Translations under genes and position numbers: made by a program | Notes under the pieces: model-generated | Database searches by the model: none | What the model saw: the letters and a program-made list of their open reading frames with translations, nothing else | What the model was told of the DNA's origin: nothing | Shown here: one piece after another, positions 44,783 to 53,599 of the stretch | Layout of the letters: every line of letters begins with the position of its first letter | Position numbering within the stretch: position 1 is the first letter of the stretch | Assembly (NCBI RefSeq): GCF_035581345.1 | Contig: NZ_CP141608.1 | Location: 5,548,501-5,612,500, forward strand | DNA length: 64,000 nucleotides | From: Pseudomonas sp. JQ170C | Lineage (GTDB): Bacteria; Pseudomonadota; Gammaproteobacteria; Pseudomonadales; Pseudomonadaceae | Reading direction: 5' to 3'

Positions 44783-45667
44783 ATGAACCATGACGTCATC
44801 ATCACCTGCGCGCTCACTGGCGCCGGCGACACCGCCAGCAAAAGCCACCTGGTGCCGGTTACCCCCAAGCAAATCGCAGCCGCGGCGGTCGAAGCCGCCA
44901 AGGCAGGCGCCACCGTCGTCCACTGCCATGTCCGCGACCCACAGACCGGCCGCTTCAGCCGCGATGTGGCGCTGTACCGCGAAGTGATGGAGCGCATCCG
45001 CGAGTCGGACGTCGACATCATCGTCAACCTCACCGCCGGCATGGGCGGCGACCTGGAAATCGGCCCGGGCGAAACGCCGCTGGAGTTCGGTGCCGGCACC
45101 GACCTGATCGGCCCGCTGGAGCGCCTGGCCCACGTCGAGGCGCTGTTGCCGGAAATCTGCACCCTGGACTGCGGCACCCTCAACTTTGGCGACGGCAACA
45201 GCATCTATGTGTCGACCCCGGCGCAGCTGCGTGCCGGTGCCAAGCGCATCACCGAACTGGGCGTCAAAGCCGAGCTTGAAATCTTCGACACCGGGCACCT
45301 GTGGTTCGCCAAGCAAATGATCAAGGAAGGCCTGCTCGACGACCCGCTTTTCCAGCTGTGCCTGGGCATTCCATGGGGCGCGCCAGCCGACACCACGACC
45401 ATGAAGGCTATGGTCGACAACCTGCCGCCAGGCGTCACCTGGGCAGGCTTCGGCATCGGCCGCATGCAGATGCCCATGGCTGCGCAGGCGGTGCTGCTGG
45501 GCGGCAACGTGCGAGTGGGGCTGGAAGACAATCTGTACCTGGACAAGGGCGTGCTGGCCAGCAACGGCCAGTTGGTGGAGCGCGCCAGCGAAATCCTCAG
45601 CCGTCTCGGCGCACGGGTGCTCACCCCTGCCGAGGGCCGCGCAAAAATGAACCTGACACGCCGCTGA
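44783..45667 (+). CDS. cdhC: dehydrocarnitine cleavage enzyme CdhC
   Basis: β-keto acid cleavage enzyme (BKACE, DUF849) of 294 residues. It uses acetyl-CoA to cleave 3-dehydrocarnitine to acetoacetate and betainyl-CoA. The metal-binding HxH is in VVHCHVRDP (about 48–55), with [15 protein letters not shown] and [14 protein letters not shown] as family signatures. It is upstream of cdhA by 15 bases in the same operon. Confidence 0.95.
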   Translation: MNHDVIITCALTGAGDTASKSHLVPVTPKQIAAAAVEAAKAGATVVHCHVRDPQTGRFSRDVALYREVMERIRESDVDIIVNLTAGMGGDLEIGPGETPLEFGAGTDLIGPLERLAHVEALLPEICTLDCGTLNFGDGNSIYVSTPAQLRAGAKRITELGVKAELEIFDTGHLWFAKQMIKEGLLDDPLFQLCLGIPWGAPADTTTMKAMVDNLPPGVTWAGFGIGRMQMPMAAQAVLLGGNVRVGLEDNLYLDKGVLASNGQLVERASEILSRLGARVLTPAEGRAKMNLTRR

Positions 45668-45682
45668 ACACTGGAGAACACG

Positions 45683-46648
45683 ATGAGCTTTATCACCGAG
45701 ATCAAGACGTTCGCAGCCCTGGGCAGCGGTGTGATTGGCAGCGGCTGGGTGGCCCGTGCCCTGGCCCACGGCCTGGACGTGGTGGCCTGGGACCCGGCGC
45801 CTGGCGCTGAGGCAGCACTGCGCAAGCGCATCGCCAATGCCTGGCCCGCCCTGGAAAAACAAGGCCTGGCACCGGGTGCCTCGCAGCACCGCCTGCGCTT
45901 TGTCGACACCATCGAGGAATGCGTACGTGATGCCGACTTCATTCAGGAAAGCGCGCCCGAACGCCTGGACCTGAAGCTCGACCTGCACAGCAAGATCAGC
46001 GCCGCGGCCAAGCCCGACGCCCTGATCGGCTCCAGCACCTCGGGCCTGTTGCCCAGCGAGTTCTACGAGTCCTCGACCCACCCTGAGCGCTGTGTGGTCG
46101 GCCACCCCTTCAACCCGGTGTACCTGTTGCCGCTGGTGGAAATCGTCGGCGGCAACAAGACCGCGCCCGAGGCCATCGAGGCGGCGAAAACCATCTATAC
46201 CCGCCTGGGCATGCGCCCCTTGCATGTGCGCAAGGAAGTCCCCGGTTTTATCGCCGACCGCCTGCTTGAAGCGCTGTGGCGTGAAGCCCTGCACCTGGTC
46301 AACGACGGCGTCGCCACCACGGGCGAAATCGACGACGCCATTCGCTTTGGTGCCGGCCTGCGCTGGTCGTTCATGGGCACCTTCCTGACCTACACCCTGG
46401 CCGGAGGCGATGCCGGCATGCGGCACTTCATGGCCCAGTTCGGCCCGGCGCTGCAACTGCCCTGGACCTACCTGCCAGCGCCGGCGCTCACCGACGGCCT
46501 GATCGATGCGGTGGTCGACGGCACCGGCGAACAGCTGGGCGAGCGCAGCATCAGTTCGCTGGAGCGCTATCGTGATGATTGCCTGCTGGCCGTGCTGGAT
46601 GCGGTCAAAACCACCAAGGCCAAGCACGGCATGGCCTTCAGCGACTGA
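45683..46648 (+). CDS. cdhA: L-carnitine dehydrogenase
   Basis: NAD-dependent enzyme that oxidises L-carnitine to 3-dehydrocarnitine, 321 residues. 3-hydroxyacyl-CoA dehydrogenase fold: Rossmann motif [17 protein letters not shown] (about 14–30), [11 protein letters not shown] and [18 protein letters not shown] in the active-site region. The thioesterase follows by 13 bases. First step of carnitine breakdown, induced through CdhR (literature). Confidence 0.96.
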   Translation: MSFITEIKTFAALGSGVIGSGWVARALAHGLDVVAWDPAPGAEAALRKRIANAWPALEKQGLAPGASQHRLRFVDTIEECVRDADFIQESAPERLDLKLDLHSKISAAAKPDALIGSSTSGLLPSEFYESSTHPERCVVGHPFNPVYLLPLVEIVGGNKTAPEAIEAAKTIYTRLGMRPLHVRKEVPGFIADRLLEALWREALHLVNDGVATTGEIDDAIRFGAGLRWSFMGTFLTYTLAGGDAGMRHFMAQFGPALQLPWTYLPAPALTDGLIDAVVDGTGEQLGERSISSLERYRDDCLLAVLDAVKTTKAKHGMAFSD

Positions 46649-46661
46649 CCGGAGTGTTGCG

Positions 46662-47126
46662 ATGCCCGCCTTGATTACCTACCAGACCCCAGTCCAGGCG
46701 GACTGGGTCGACTACAACGGGCATCTGCGCGATGCCTTCTACCTGCTCATCTTCAGCTATGCCACCGATGCCTTCATGGACCGCATCGGCCTGGACAGCG
46801 ACAACCGCAGTGCCAGCGGACACTCGCTGTTCACCCTGGAGTGTCACCTGAACTATTTGCATGAGGTGAAGCTGGGCACCCCGGTCTGGGTGCAGACCCA
46901 GGTGATCGGCTTTGATCGCAAGCGCCTGCACCTGTATCACAGCCTGCACCGCGAGGGCTTCGACGAAGCCTTGTCGGCCAGCGAGCAGATGCTGTTGCAC
47001 GTCGACCTGGCGGGCCCCCGCTCGGCCCCCTTTGCGCCAGAGGTTGCACAGCGCTTGCAGGGCATTGTGGACGAGCAGCAAGACCTGCCAGCAGCGCAGT
47101 TCATTGGCCGAGTAATCGGCCTGTAG
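46662..47126 (+). CDS. cdhB: betainyl-CoA thioesterase CdhB
   Basis: Hot-dog fold thioesterase of 154 residues from ATG 46662. The active site shows DYNGHLRDAFYLLIFSYATDAFMD with Asp and His, typical of 4-HBA-CoA-type thioesterases. It should release glycine betaine from betainyl-CoA after CdhC cleavage, linking carnitine to GbcAB. GGAG at 46651–46654 precedes the ATG. Last gene of the caiX-cdhCAB operon; the composite repeat array begins just after. Confidence 0.9.
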   Translation: MPALITYQTPVQADWVDYNGHLRDAFYLLIFSYATDAFMDRIGLDSDNRSASGHSLFTLECHLNYLHEVKLGTPVWVQTQVIGFDRKRLHLYHSLHREGFDEALSASEQMLLHVDLAGPRSAPFAPEVAQRLQGIVDEQQDLPAAQFIGRVIGL

Positions 47127-47808
47127 GAGCGGGCTTGCCCCGCGATAGCGATCATCCCGTCACATCGCATCGCGGGGCAAGCCCGCTCCCACTGCGATCA
47201 GTCCGGGAAACGCTCTACGTCCGCTGCGCGGCCGATCGCAGCCTCGTACCTCGGCAGCGGCTACACCGCCCGTAGCCGCTGCCGACAGGCTGCGATCGAC
47301 TGCGTAGCAGTCGCCAAAGCGGTGATCTCAGGCGCTGCGCGAATCTGTAGGAGCGGGCTTGCCCCGCGATAGCGATCATCCTGTTCCGTCGCATCGCGGG
47401 GCAAGCCCGCTCCCACTGCGATCAGTCCGGGAAACACTCTACGCCCGCTGCGCGGCCGATCGCAGCCTCGTATCTCGGCAGCGGCTACACCGCCCGTAGC
47501 CGCTGCCGACAGGCTGCGATCGACTGCGTAGCAGTCGCCAAAGCGGTGATCTCAGGCGCTGCGCGAATCTGTAGGAGCGGGCTTGCCCCCCGATAGCGAT
47601 CATCCCGTTACATCGCATCGCGGGGCAAGCCCGCTCCCACTGCGATCAGTCCGGGAAACGCTCTACGTACGTCCGCTGCGCGGCCGATCGCAGCCTCGTA
47701 CCTCGGCAGCGGCTACACCGCCCGTAGCCGCTGCCGACAGGCTGCGATCGACTGCGTAGCAGTCGCCAATGCGGTGATGAATGGCATGGTGAAGACAGTT
47801 GCTCCCAC
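47123..47808. repeat. array of three ~223-bp composite REP repeats
   Basis: Three tandem copies in the reverse orientation of the array at 20340 (TGTAGGAG at 47123, 47346 and 47570). Each has an REP pair, a spacer with CGGGAAACGCTCTACG, and a long hairpin with CGGCAGCGGCTAC / GTAGCCGCTGCCG arms. The end AATGGCATGGTGAAGACAGT matches the complement of the other array's edge, so both arrays share the same boundary. No coding potential. Confidence 0.9.
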
Positions 47809-47812
47809 GCAT

Positions 47813-47846
47813 AAAAAAACCCCGGTTAGCCGTGACGCAACCGGGG
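47813..47846 (-). terminator. intrinsic terminator on the minus strand
   Basis: Stem of 8 bp (CCCCGGTT 47820–47827 with AACCGGGG 47839–47846) followed on the minus strand by seven U's (plus-strand A7, 47813–47819). Clear Rho-independent terminator reading away from the small gene at 48061. Confidence 0.85.
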
Positions 47847-47930
47847 TCAAGCAAGAGCATCTGCATGCGCGAAGCGGGAGGTGACCAAACCTTCCTTTAA
47901 CTGTGCATGGCCTCAGTGTGCAGCCTCCCC
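47813..47930 (-). ncRNA. candidate small RNA ending at the terminator
   Basis: The 214-base gap between the terminator (47846) and the divergent small gene at 48061 has no minus-strand gene that could own the terminator. The transcript would start near 47930, where TAAATC (minus strand) is a weak −10. The RNA would contain GGGAGG and CCTCCC that can pair at long range, an AAAGGAAGG run and a direct repeat TGCACA. The 5' end is uncertain. I could not match it to a known Pseudomonas RNA. Confidence 0.4.
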
Positions 47931-48060
47931 GCCGTAATGATTTAGCCGAAAACGACCTGTTCATAGCCAATGCGGCCATTGCGACATTCTGCCCTTGCCG
48001 CCGTACACCCACGCCCACAGAATCCACTGACGATCACACCTGCAAACAAGGACAACAACC

Positions 48061-48315
48061 ATGATGCATGCGGATTTGATTGATCAGGACGACCTGCTGG
48101 GCCAACTGCGCGCGCTAGGGTTCGAGATGCCGGCCGACGCCAGTGCCGAACAGGCCTGCGAGTTTGCGGTGCGGGGTTTGAGCGAGCCGCGGGCCAGGGC
48201 CCTGAAGGGGATGGTCGAGCAGATGTACACCGGTAACGCGACGATTCTGCCGGCGGTGCGCCAGGCCATCGAAAAACAGCTGTTGCCGGCGTTGGCGCAG
48301 TTCAACAATCGCTAG
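48061..48315 (+). CDS. small protein of unknown function (84 aa)
   Basis: Short acidic protein of 84 residues, MMHADLIDQDDLLGQL at the start, helical throughout (GLSEPRARALKGMVEQMYTG, AIEKQLLPALAQF). No signal peptide, no Cys, no recognised domain. A good ribosome site (AAGGA at 48048–48052) lies 8 bases before the ATG, embedded in an AC-rich leader (ACAAGGACAACAACC) that resembles the catabolite-control motif bound by Hfq/Crc. Lying beside gbdR, convergent with it, it may be a regulon member, but this is only inference. Confidence 0.6.
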   Translation: MMHADLIDQDDLLGQLRALGFEMPADASAEQACEFAVRGLSEPRARALKGMVEQMYTGNATILPAVRQAIEKQLLPALAQFNNR

Positions 48316-48319
48316 AAGC

Positions 48320-48391
48320 ATCGCGGGGCAAGTCGAGACGTCGCACCGCCGCTCCTACCGATAGGAGCGGCGGTGCGACTTGCCCCGCGAT
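48320..48391. repeat. variant REP pair with long hairpin
   Basis: Arms ATCGCGGGGCAAGT / ACTTGCCCCGCGAT (14 bp) enclose arms TCGCACCGCCGCTCCTA / TAGGAGCGGCGGTGCGA (17 bp) with a 4-base loop and a 7-base one-sided insertion. The centre of the REP is changed from CCCGC to a CACCGCCGC type. Lies between convergent ends. Confidence 0.85.
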
Positions 48392-48398
48392 CAGCGCA

Positions 48399-49502
48399 TT
48401 AAAGCCTCACACTGGCAAACGTCGACTCATTGCGCGCCTGGCTCAGTGCCGACATCGGCCCCGCCAGCGGCGACAGCACCAATGCCTGCGGAATCGGCAT
48501 CATCGCTACCTGCTGCGCGGTGTTGGAGCCCACACGCTCGTCACGCGGCGGAATACCGAAGTACTCGCGGTAGCACTTGGAGAAGTGCGGCGTGGAAACA
48601 AACCCGCACACCGACGCCACTTCGATGATCGACATTGGCGTCTGCTTGAGCAGTTGCCGGGCACGGATCAGGCGCAGCTTGAGGTAGTAGCGCGACGGCG
48701 AGCAGTGCAGGTACTTCTGGAACAGGCGCTCCAGCTGGCGACGCGACACCGATACATACACGGCCAGTTCGTCTAGGTCGATCGGCTCTTCCAGGTTGGC
48801 TTCCATCAGCGCAACGATTTCCTGCAGCTTGGGCTGGTTGGTGCCCAGCATATGCTTGAGCGGTACGCGCTGGTGATCCTGTTCGTTGCGGATGCGCTCG
48901 TAGACGAACATCTCGGAGATCGCCGCCGACAGTTCGCGGCCATGATCGCGGCTGATCAGGTGCAGCATCATGTCCAGGGGCGCGGTGCCGCCGGAGCTGG
49001 TGAAGCGGTTACGGTCGAGGGTGAACAAGCGGGTGCTCATGCTCACCCGCGGGAAAGCTTCCTGCATGGCCGCCAGGCATTCCCAGTGCACGCTGCAATC
49101 AAAACCATCGAGCAGGCCAGCGCACGCCAGGGCCCAGCTCCCCGTACACACCGCACCCAGGCGGCGCGACTGACGGGCCTGGCTCTGCAGCCAGGTCACG
49201 TGTTCGCGGGTCACGGTGCGTTGAATGCCGATACCGCCGCAGACGATGACCGTGTCCATGGCCGGAGCCTTGTGCATTGCCGCATCCGGGGTGATCTGCA
49301 AGCCGTCGCTGGCCCAGACCTGACCGCCATCCACACTCAAGGTGCTCCAGCGATACAGTTCACGGCCAGACAGCTGGTTGGCCATGCGCAGCGGCTCGAC
49401 CGCAGACGCCAGAGAGATGAGGGTGAAGTTGTCCAGCAGCAGGAAGCCGATGGATTGAGGTGTGCGGTTCTGGGTTGGGGTCCCGGAGTTGTACGACGTC
49501 AT
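48399..49502 (-). CDS. gbdR: glycine betaine/dimethylglycine-responsive regulator GbdR
   Basis: GlxA/AraC-type activator of 367 residues. The N-terminal DJ-1-like domain (about 17–190; IGFLLLDNFTLISLASAVEPLRMANQ) is followed by a double helix-turn-helix (about 225–320; YVSVSRRQLERLFQKYLHCSPSRYYLKLRLIRARQ) and a C-terminal tail of about 40 residues. In P. aeruginosa GbdR activates gbc, dgc, sox and cbc genes and plcH in response to betaine and dimethylglycine (literature). It shares the architecture of cdhR at 42.6 kb, probably a paralogue. The promoter region (49503–49910) holds a CRP/Vfr-like site. Confidence 0.93.
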   Translation of the reverse strand: MTSYNSGTPTQNRTPQSIGFLLLDNFTLISLASAVEPLRMANQLSGRELYRWSTLSVDGGQVWASDGLQITPDAAMHKAPAMDTVIVCGGIGIQRTVTREHVTWLQSQARQSRRLGAVCTGSWALACAGLLDGFDCSVHWECLAAMQEAFPRVSMSTRLFTLDRNRFTSSGGTAPLDMMLHLISRDHGRELSAAISEMFVYERIRNEQDHQRVPLKHMLGTNQPKLQEIVALMEANLEEPIDLDELAVYVSVSRRQLERLFQKYLHCSPSRYYLKLRLIRARQLLKQTPMSIIEVASVCGFVSTPHFSKCYREYFGIPPRDERVGSNTAQQVAMMPIPQALVLSPLAGPMSALSQARNESTFASVRL

Positions 49503-49910
49503 CGCGGTATCTCCTCACACAATGCAGGGTGCGCCTCAGGCAGGCACGGGCTTTTTTTGTCACGGCCCCGATTCGGATGCAGGGGCTTTGCCAATCACAA
49601 CGCAAATGCCATGCCTGAAATTGAATGGCTATTCAATAAAACCCAAAAACGACGTCGCGCTGCGTCTATTTGGCCCCTGCTCCGAAGCCGGGACACAAAC
49701 GCAAACGACCGGGCTAGCGCCGGTGCGTAGGAAAAATGAGCAATTCGGTAGCACTTGTGGGAAGGATGCCCAGAAACGACATGTGACAAATGTCACCCAA
49801 GCACCTGGCCCGGGGGTAACAGGTGTTTAAAGCCGGGGTGCCGTGCCGCGCGCCAAAAGGCGGCGCGCGTCCAGATCATGTGCGAAAAAAGCGCAGCGCC
49901 TGTAGGACAC
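49503..49910 (-). other. gbdR upstream region (408 bases, no gene)
   Basis: Region between the sdaB stop and the gbdR start. I see the CRP-like palindrome at 49782–49797 and a T-rich tract (GGGCTTTTTTTG, plus strand near 49550). No further hairpin with a clear role and no ORF with coding character. Confidence 0.6.
49782..49797. promoter_or_regulatory. candidate CRP/Vfr-type site
   Basis: TGTGA-N6-TCACC, with the inner GTGACA-AA-TGTCAC perfectly palindromic. The CRP/Vfr consensus is TGTGA-N6-TCACA. It lies about 280 bases before gbdR, which is far for a direct activator site, so confidence is moderate. Confidence 0.45.
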
Positions 49911-51287
49911 TCAACACTCGATGGCGCTGACCGCCAGGCCACCCCGTGACGTTTCCTTGTATTTGTCGTGCATGTCGGCGCCGGTATCGCGCATGGTGCG
50001 AATGACCCGGTCGAGGGAGATGAAGTGTTCGCCGTCTCCGCGCAGGGCCATCTGGGCCGCATTGATCGCCTTGACCGCAGCAATCGCATTGCGCTCGATG
50101 CACGGCACCTGCACCAACCCGCCCACCGGATCACAGGTCAGCCCCAGGTTGTGCTCAAGGCCGATCTCGGCCGCGTTCTCCAGTTGCGCCGGGGTGGCGC
50201 CAAGCACTTCTGCCAGCCCTGCCGCCGCCATGGCACAGGCTGAACCGACCTCGCCCTGACAGCCCACTTCGGCACCGGAAATCGACGCATTCTTTTTGCA
50301 CAGAATGCCCACCGCTGCCGCACCCAGGAAGAAGTCGACCACGTTGGCTTCGCTGACTTCGTCGCTGAAGCGCATGTAGTAGTGCAGCACCGCCGGAATG
50401 ATCCCCGCCGCGCCGTTGGTGGGCGCCGTCACCATGCGCCCGCCGGCGGCGTTTTCCTCGTTTACCGCCAGGGCATAGAGGTTGACCCACTCCATGGCGC
50501 TCAGGGTCGAGCCGATCACATTGGGCTTGTTCAACTCCTGCAGGCTGCGGTGCAGCTTGGCCGCACGACGCTTCACATTCAGCCCGCCAGGCAGGATGCC
50601 TTCATATTTGAGACCGTTTTCGACACAGGCCTGCATGGCGTGCCAGAGCTTCAACAGCCCGGCGCGAATTTCCGCTTCACTGCGCCAGACTTTCTCGTTT
50701 TCCAGCATCAATTGCGACACGCGCAGGTCGTTTTGCTTGCACAGCTCCAGCAGTTCCACGGCACTGTTGAAGTCGTAGGGCAGCACGGTGTTGTCGGCAT
50801 CCAGCACACCGCTGGCGGCCTGGGCGGCATCGACCACAAAGCCGCCTCCGACCGAGTAGTAAGTGTCGCGGTGCAGCTCGCCCGATGCGCCTTCGGCGAT
50901 CAGGGTCATGGCATTGGGGTGGTAGGGAAGGTTCTCGTCCAGCAACAGCATGTCGCGGGCCCAGACGAACCCGACTTCGAGCCGGCCGTCGAGCAGCAAG
51001 GTGTCTGTCTCGCGCAAGGTGGCGATGCGCAGGCCGATCTGCGAAGGGTCGATTGCGTCCGGCCATTCGCCCATCAGGCCCATGATCACGGCGTTGTCGC
51101 TGCCGTGGCCGATACCGGTGGCCGACAGCGAGCCATACAGGCGCACTTCGATGCGCCGCACTTGCTCGAGTTCGCCGCGCTCACGCAGGCCCTGGACGAA
51201 TAGCGCCGCTGCCCGCATCGGGCCCACGGTGTGGGAACTGGAAGGGCCGACGCCGATCTTGAACAGGTCGAACACACTGATGGCCAT
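49911..51287 (-). CDS. sdaB: L-serine ammonia-lyase (single-chain)
   Basis: Iron–sulfur L-serine dehydratase of 458 residues deaminating serine to pyruvate. Visible: the β-domain signature [16 protein letters not shown] (about 12–28), and Cys ligands in [17 protein letters not shown] and [19 protein letters not shown] for the [4Fe-4S] cluster. ATG 51287 is preceded by GGAGGT (51296–51300 on the plus strand as its complement). The gene finishes the betaine pathway: glycine to serine (GlyA) to pyruvate. Its neighbours gbdR and cbcX suggest GbdR control, as in P. aeruginosa. Confidence 0.95.
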   Translation of the reverse strand: MAISVFDLFKIGVGPSSSHTVGPMRAAALFVQGLRERGELEQVRRIEVRLYGSLSATGIGHGSDNAVIMGLMGEWPDAIDPSQIGLRIATLRETDTLLLDGRLEVGFVWARDMLLLDENLPYHPNAMTLIAEGASGELHRDTYYSVGGGFVVDAAQAASGVLDADNTVLPYDFNSAVELLELCKQNDLRVSQLMLENEKVWRSEAEIRAGLLKLWHAMQACVENGLKYEGILPGGLNVKRRAAKLHRSLQELNKPNVIGSTLSAMEWVNLYALAVNEENAAGGRMVTAPTNGAAGIIPAVLHYYMRFSDEVSEANVVDFFLGAAAVGILCKKNASISGAEVGCQGEVGSACAMAAAGLAEVLGATPAQLENAAEIGLEHNLGLTCDPVGGLVQVPCIERNAIAAVKAINAAQMALRGDGEHFISLDRVIRTMRDTGADMHDKYKETSRGGLAVSAIEC

Positions 51288-51737
51288 GCCGCCTACCTCC
51301 TGATTGAGCAGCCGCCCACAGCCCAAGCCCTGGACGGTGCAACTGCTACGCTGATAAGGCGGCAATCCGCCGAATTCACGCATCATCAGGCTTTTGACCC
51401 GAGGTCTGACGTCTACAACCGACGTGCTCTTGCTCAGCCACGCCGCCAGTTGTCACCCGCGTCCATGCGCCGTTTTTTTGCGGTGCAGATGCACTGAAAC
51501 CACGTTTACGGGGCGGGAAAAATCTGTAAACGACCTCATCGACACTGGAAGCGACCCTGCCTGTACTGGATACGACGCACCCTGTAGGCGTTTGATTTTC
51601 GCTGTTAGATGATCGGTATCGACTCGATTGCACGGCACCTGTCCCGCTATCGCCCGATAGCCCGGCCCGACCGACTGCAAGCCATAAAGCACGGCGGTCC
51701 CGTGGGACGTCCGAGAAAAACATCAGGAGTCCATCGT
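51288..51737. other. sdaB–cbcX divergent promoter region (450 bases)
   Basis: No gene is seen. It holds an inverted repeat CGTTTAC-N16-GTAAACG (51503–51532) and, before cbcX, the imperfect repeat TCGCCCGATAG / CCCGATAGCCCGGCC. Both flanking genes begin with good ribosome sites. The operators themselves are not certain. Confidence 0.55.
51503..51532. promoter_or_regulatory. inverted repeat CGTTTAC-N16-GTAAACG
   Basis: Two 7-bp arms separated by 16 bases in the middle of the divergent region, about 205 bases before cbcX and 215 before sdaB. It does not resemble any operator that I can name. Confidence 0.45.
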
Positions 51738-52685
51738 ATGAAAGGTTCACCTTCGCTGTTGCTGGCCGCGGCGCTGAGTTTGCCGATGCTGGCCCAGGCC
51801 GCCGAGCCGGAGCAGTGTCATACCGTCAACTTCTCCGATGTCGGCTGGACCGACATTACCGTGACCACCGCAGTCACCAGCGTGGTGTTGCAATCGCTGG
51901 GCTACAAGACCAAGACCACGATGATCTCGGTACCGGTGACCTACAAGTCGCTGGCCGATGGCAAGAATATGGATGTGTTTCTCGGCAACTGGATGCCGAC
52001 CATGGAAAACGACATCAAGCAGTACCGCGATGCTGGCACCGTGGAAACCGTACGGGCGAACCTCGAGAACGCCAAGTACACCCTGGCAGTACCCCAGGCG
52101 CTGTATGACAAGGGCCTGAAAACCTTCGCCGACATTCCCAAGTTCAAGAAGGAGCTGGACGGCAAGATCTACGGGATCGAGCCTGGCAACGACGGCAACC
52201 GCACCATTCAAACCATGATCGACAAGAACGCCTTCGGCCTCAAGGACGCCGGTTTCAAGGTGGTCGAATCCAGCGAGGCGGGCATGCTCTCGCAGGTTGA
52301 ACGCGCCCAGCGCCGTGACACCGCCGTGGTGTTCCTTGGCTGGGAACCCCATCCGATGAACACCCGCTTCAAGATGAAATACCTGGACGGTGGCGATGAT
52401 TTCTTCGGCCCCGAATACGGCAAGGCCACCGTGCTGACCAACACCCGCAAGGGTTATGTGCAGGAATGCAGCAACGTCGGTCAGTTGCTGAAAAACCTGT
52501 CCTTCACCCTGGACATGGAAAGCACCCTGATGGGCAACGTCCTGGACGACAAAATGAAGCCCGACGCCGCAGCCAAGGCCTGGCTGAAAAAGAACCCTCA
52601 GGTCCTCGATACCTGGCTGGCAGGGGTTACCACCGTTGACGGCAAACCGGGCCTGGAAGCGGCCAAAGCCAAACTGACGCAGTAA
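51738..52685 (+). CDS. cbcX: choline/betaine/carnitine ABC substrate-binding protein CbcX
   Basis: Periplasmic binding protein of 315 residues with signal peptide (MKGSPSLLLAAALSLPMLAQA). It is clearly homologous to CaiX (FSDVGWTDITVTTAVTSVVLQS, DVFLGNWMP, VVFLGWEPHPMN) and shares its Trp/Tyr positions for binding quaternary ammonium groups. Ribosome site AGGAG lies at 51725–51729. A strong hairpin (52692–52717) separates it from cbcW, which is likely to set higher expression of the binding protein than of the permease. Confidence 0.95.
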   Translation: MKGSPSLLLAAALSLPMLAQAAEPEQCHTVNFSDVGWTDITVTTAVTSVVLQSLGYKTKTTMISVPVTYKSLADGKNMDVFLGNWMPTMENDIKQYRDAGTVETVRANLENAKYTLAVPQALYDKGLKTFADIPKFKKELDGKIYGIEPGNDGNRTIQTMIDKNAFGLKDAGFKVVESSEAGMLSQVERAQRRDTAVVFLGWEPHPMNTRFKMKYLDGGDDFFGPEYGKATVLTNTRKGYVQECSNVGQLLKNLSFTLDMESTLMGNVLDDKMKPDAAAKAWLKKNPQVLDTWLAGVTTVDGKPGLEAAKAKLTQ

Positions 52686-52691
52686 GCACCA

Positions 52692-52717
52692 CCTGCGGCG
52701 GCTTCGTCCGCCGCAGG
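52692..52717 (+). promoter_or_regulatory. intercistronic hairpin between cbcX and cbcW
   Basis: CCTGCGGCGG–CTTCGT–CCGCCGCAGG, a perfect 10-bp stem with a 6-base loop whose centre is UUCG-like. No T-run follows, so transcription may continue. A likely mRNA-stability or attenuation element. Confidence 0.75.
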
Positions 52718-52753
52718 CTGTCTTCAATCTTTTGCAGGTGGACGCTCGCTATC

Positions 52754-53599
52754 ATGCTGATCGATCAAAAAATACCACTGGGCCAGTACATCGCAGGCTT
52801 CGTCGAATGGTTGACCCAACACGGGGCCAACTACTTCGATGCCTTCGCTGAAGCACTGGAATTGATGATTCACGGGGTGACCGGGGCACTGACCTGGTTC
52901 AATCCTTTCGTCCTGATCGGCCTGATTGCAGTGATCGCGCACCTGATCCAGCGCAAATGGGCGCTGACCGCCTTCTGCGTGCTTTCATTCCTGCTGATCC
53001 TCAACCTGGGTTACTGGCAAGAAACCATGGAAACCCTGGCCCAGGTGCTGTTCGCCACCATGGTCTGCGTGGCCATCGGCGTACCGCTGGGCATCCTCGC
53101 CGCCCACAAGCCGATGTTCTATACCGCCATGCGCCCGGTACTGGACTTGATGCAGACGGTGCCCACCTTCGTTTACCTGATCCCGACCCTGACCCTCTTC
53201 GGCCTGGGCGTGGTACCGGGGCTGATCTCCACGGTGGTGTTCGCCATCGCCGCACCGATCCGCCTGACCTACCTTGGCATCTGCGACGTCCCCCAGGAGC
53301 TGCTCGATGCCGGCAAGGCCTTCGGTTGCTCCCGCCGCCAGCTGCTCTCGCGCATCGAACTGCCCCACGCCATGCCGAGCATCGCTGCCGGCGTCACCCA
53401 ATGCATCATGCTGTCGCTGTCGATGGTGGTCATCGCCGCCCTGGTGGGTGCTGACGGCCTGGGCAAACCTGTGGTCAACGCACTGAACACCGCCGATATC
53501 GCCCTGGGCTTTGAAGCAGGTCTTGCGATCGTGCTGCTGGCGATCATGCTCGACCGTATCTGCAAACAACCCGACGCACCGGCAAGGAGTGAAGCATGA
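52754..53599 (+). CDS. cbcW: quaternary-amine ABC transporter permease CbcW
   Basis: Inner-membrane permease of 281 residues with about six to seven helices. The binding-protein-dependent permease signature is in the segment DAGKAFGCSRRQLLSRIELPHAMPSIAAGV (about 185–215), which contacts the ATPase. It overlaps cbcV by four bases (53596–53599), a translational coupling. The ProW/OpuAB relationship is clear. Confidence 0.95.
   Translation: MLIDQKIPLGQYIAGFVEWLTQHGANYFDAFAEALELMIHGVTGALTWFNPFVLIGLIAVIAHLIQRKWALTAFCVLSFLLILNLGYWQETMETLAQVLFATMVCVAIGVPLGILAAHKPMFYTAMRPVLDLMQTVPTFVYLIPTLTLFGLGVVPGLISTVVFAIAAPIRLTYLGICDVPQELLDAGKAFGCSRRQLLSRIELPHAMPSIAAGVTQCIMLSLSMVVIAALVGADGLGKPVVNALNTADIALGFEAGLAIVLLAIMLDRICKQPDAPARSEA

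Noticed and set aside
44768..46627. 619-residue minus-strand open frame across cdhC and cdhA
   Set aside because: Antisense shadow of two genes with clear enzyme motifs.
47123..47808. Array of repeats as a possible CRISPR locus
   Set aside because: Units are ~223 bp, nearly identical over their entire length and built from hairpins; there are no short repeats with unique spacers and no cas gene.
47820..47846. tRNA-like hairpin
   Set aside because: Only one stem with a U-run; no acceptor, anticodon or TΨC arms. It is a terminator.
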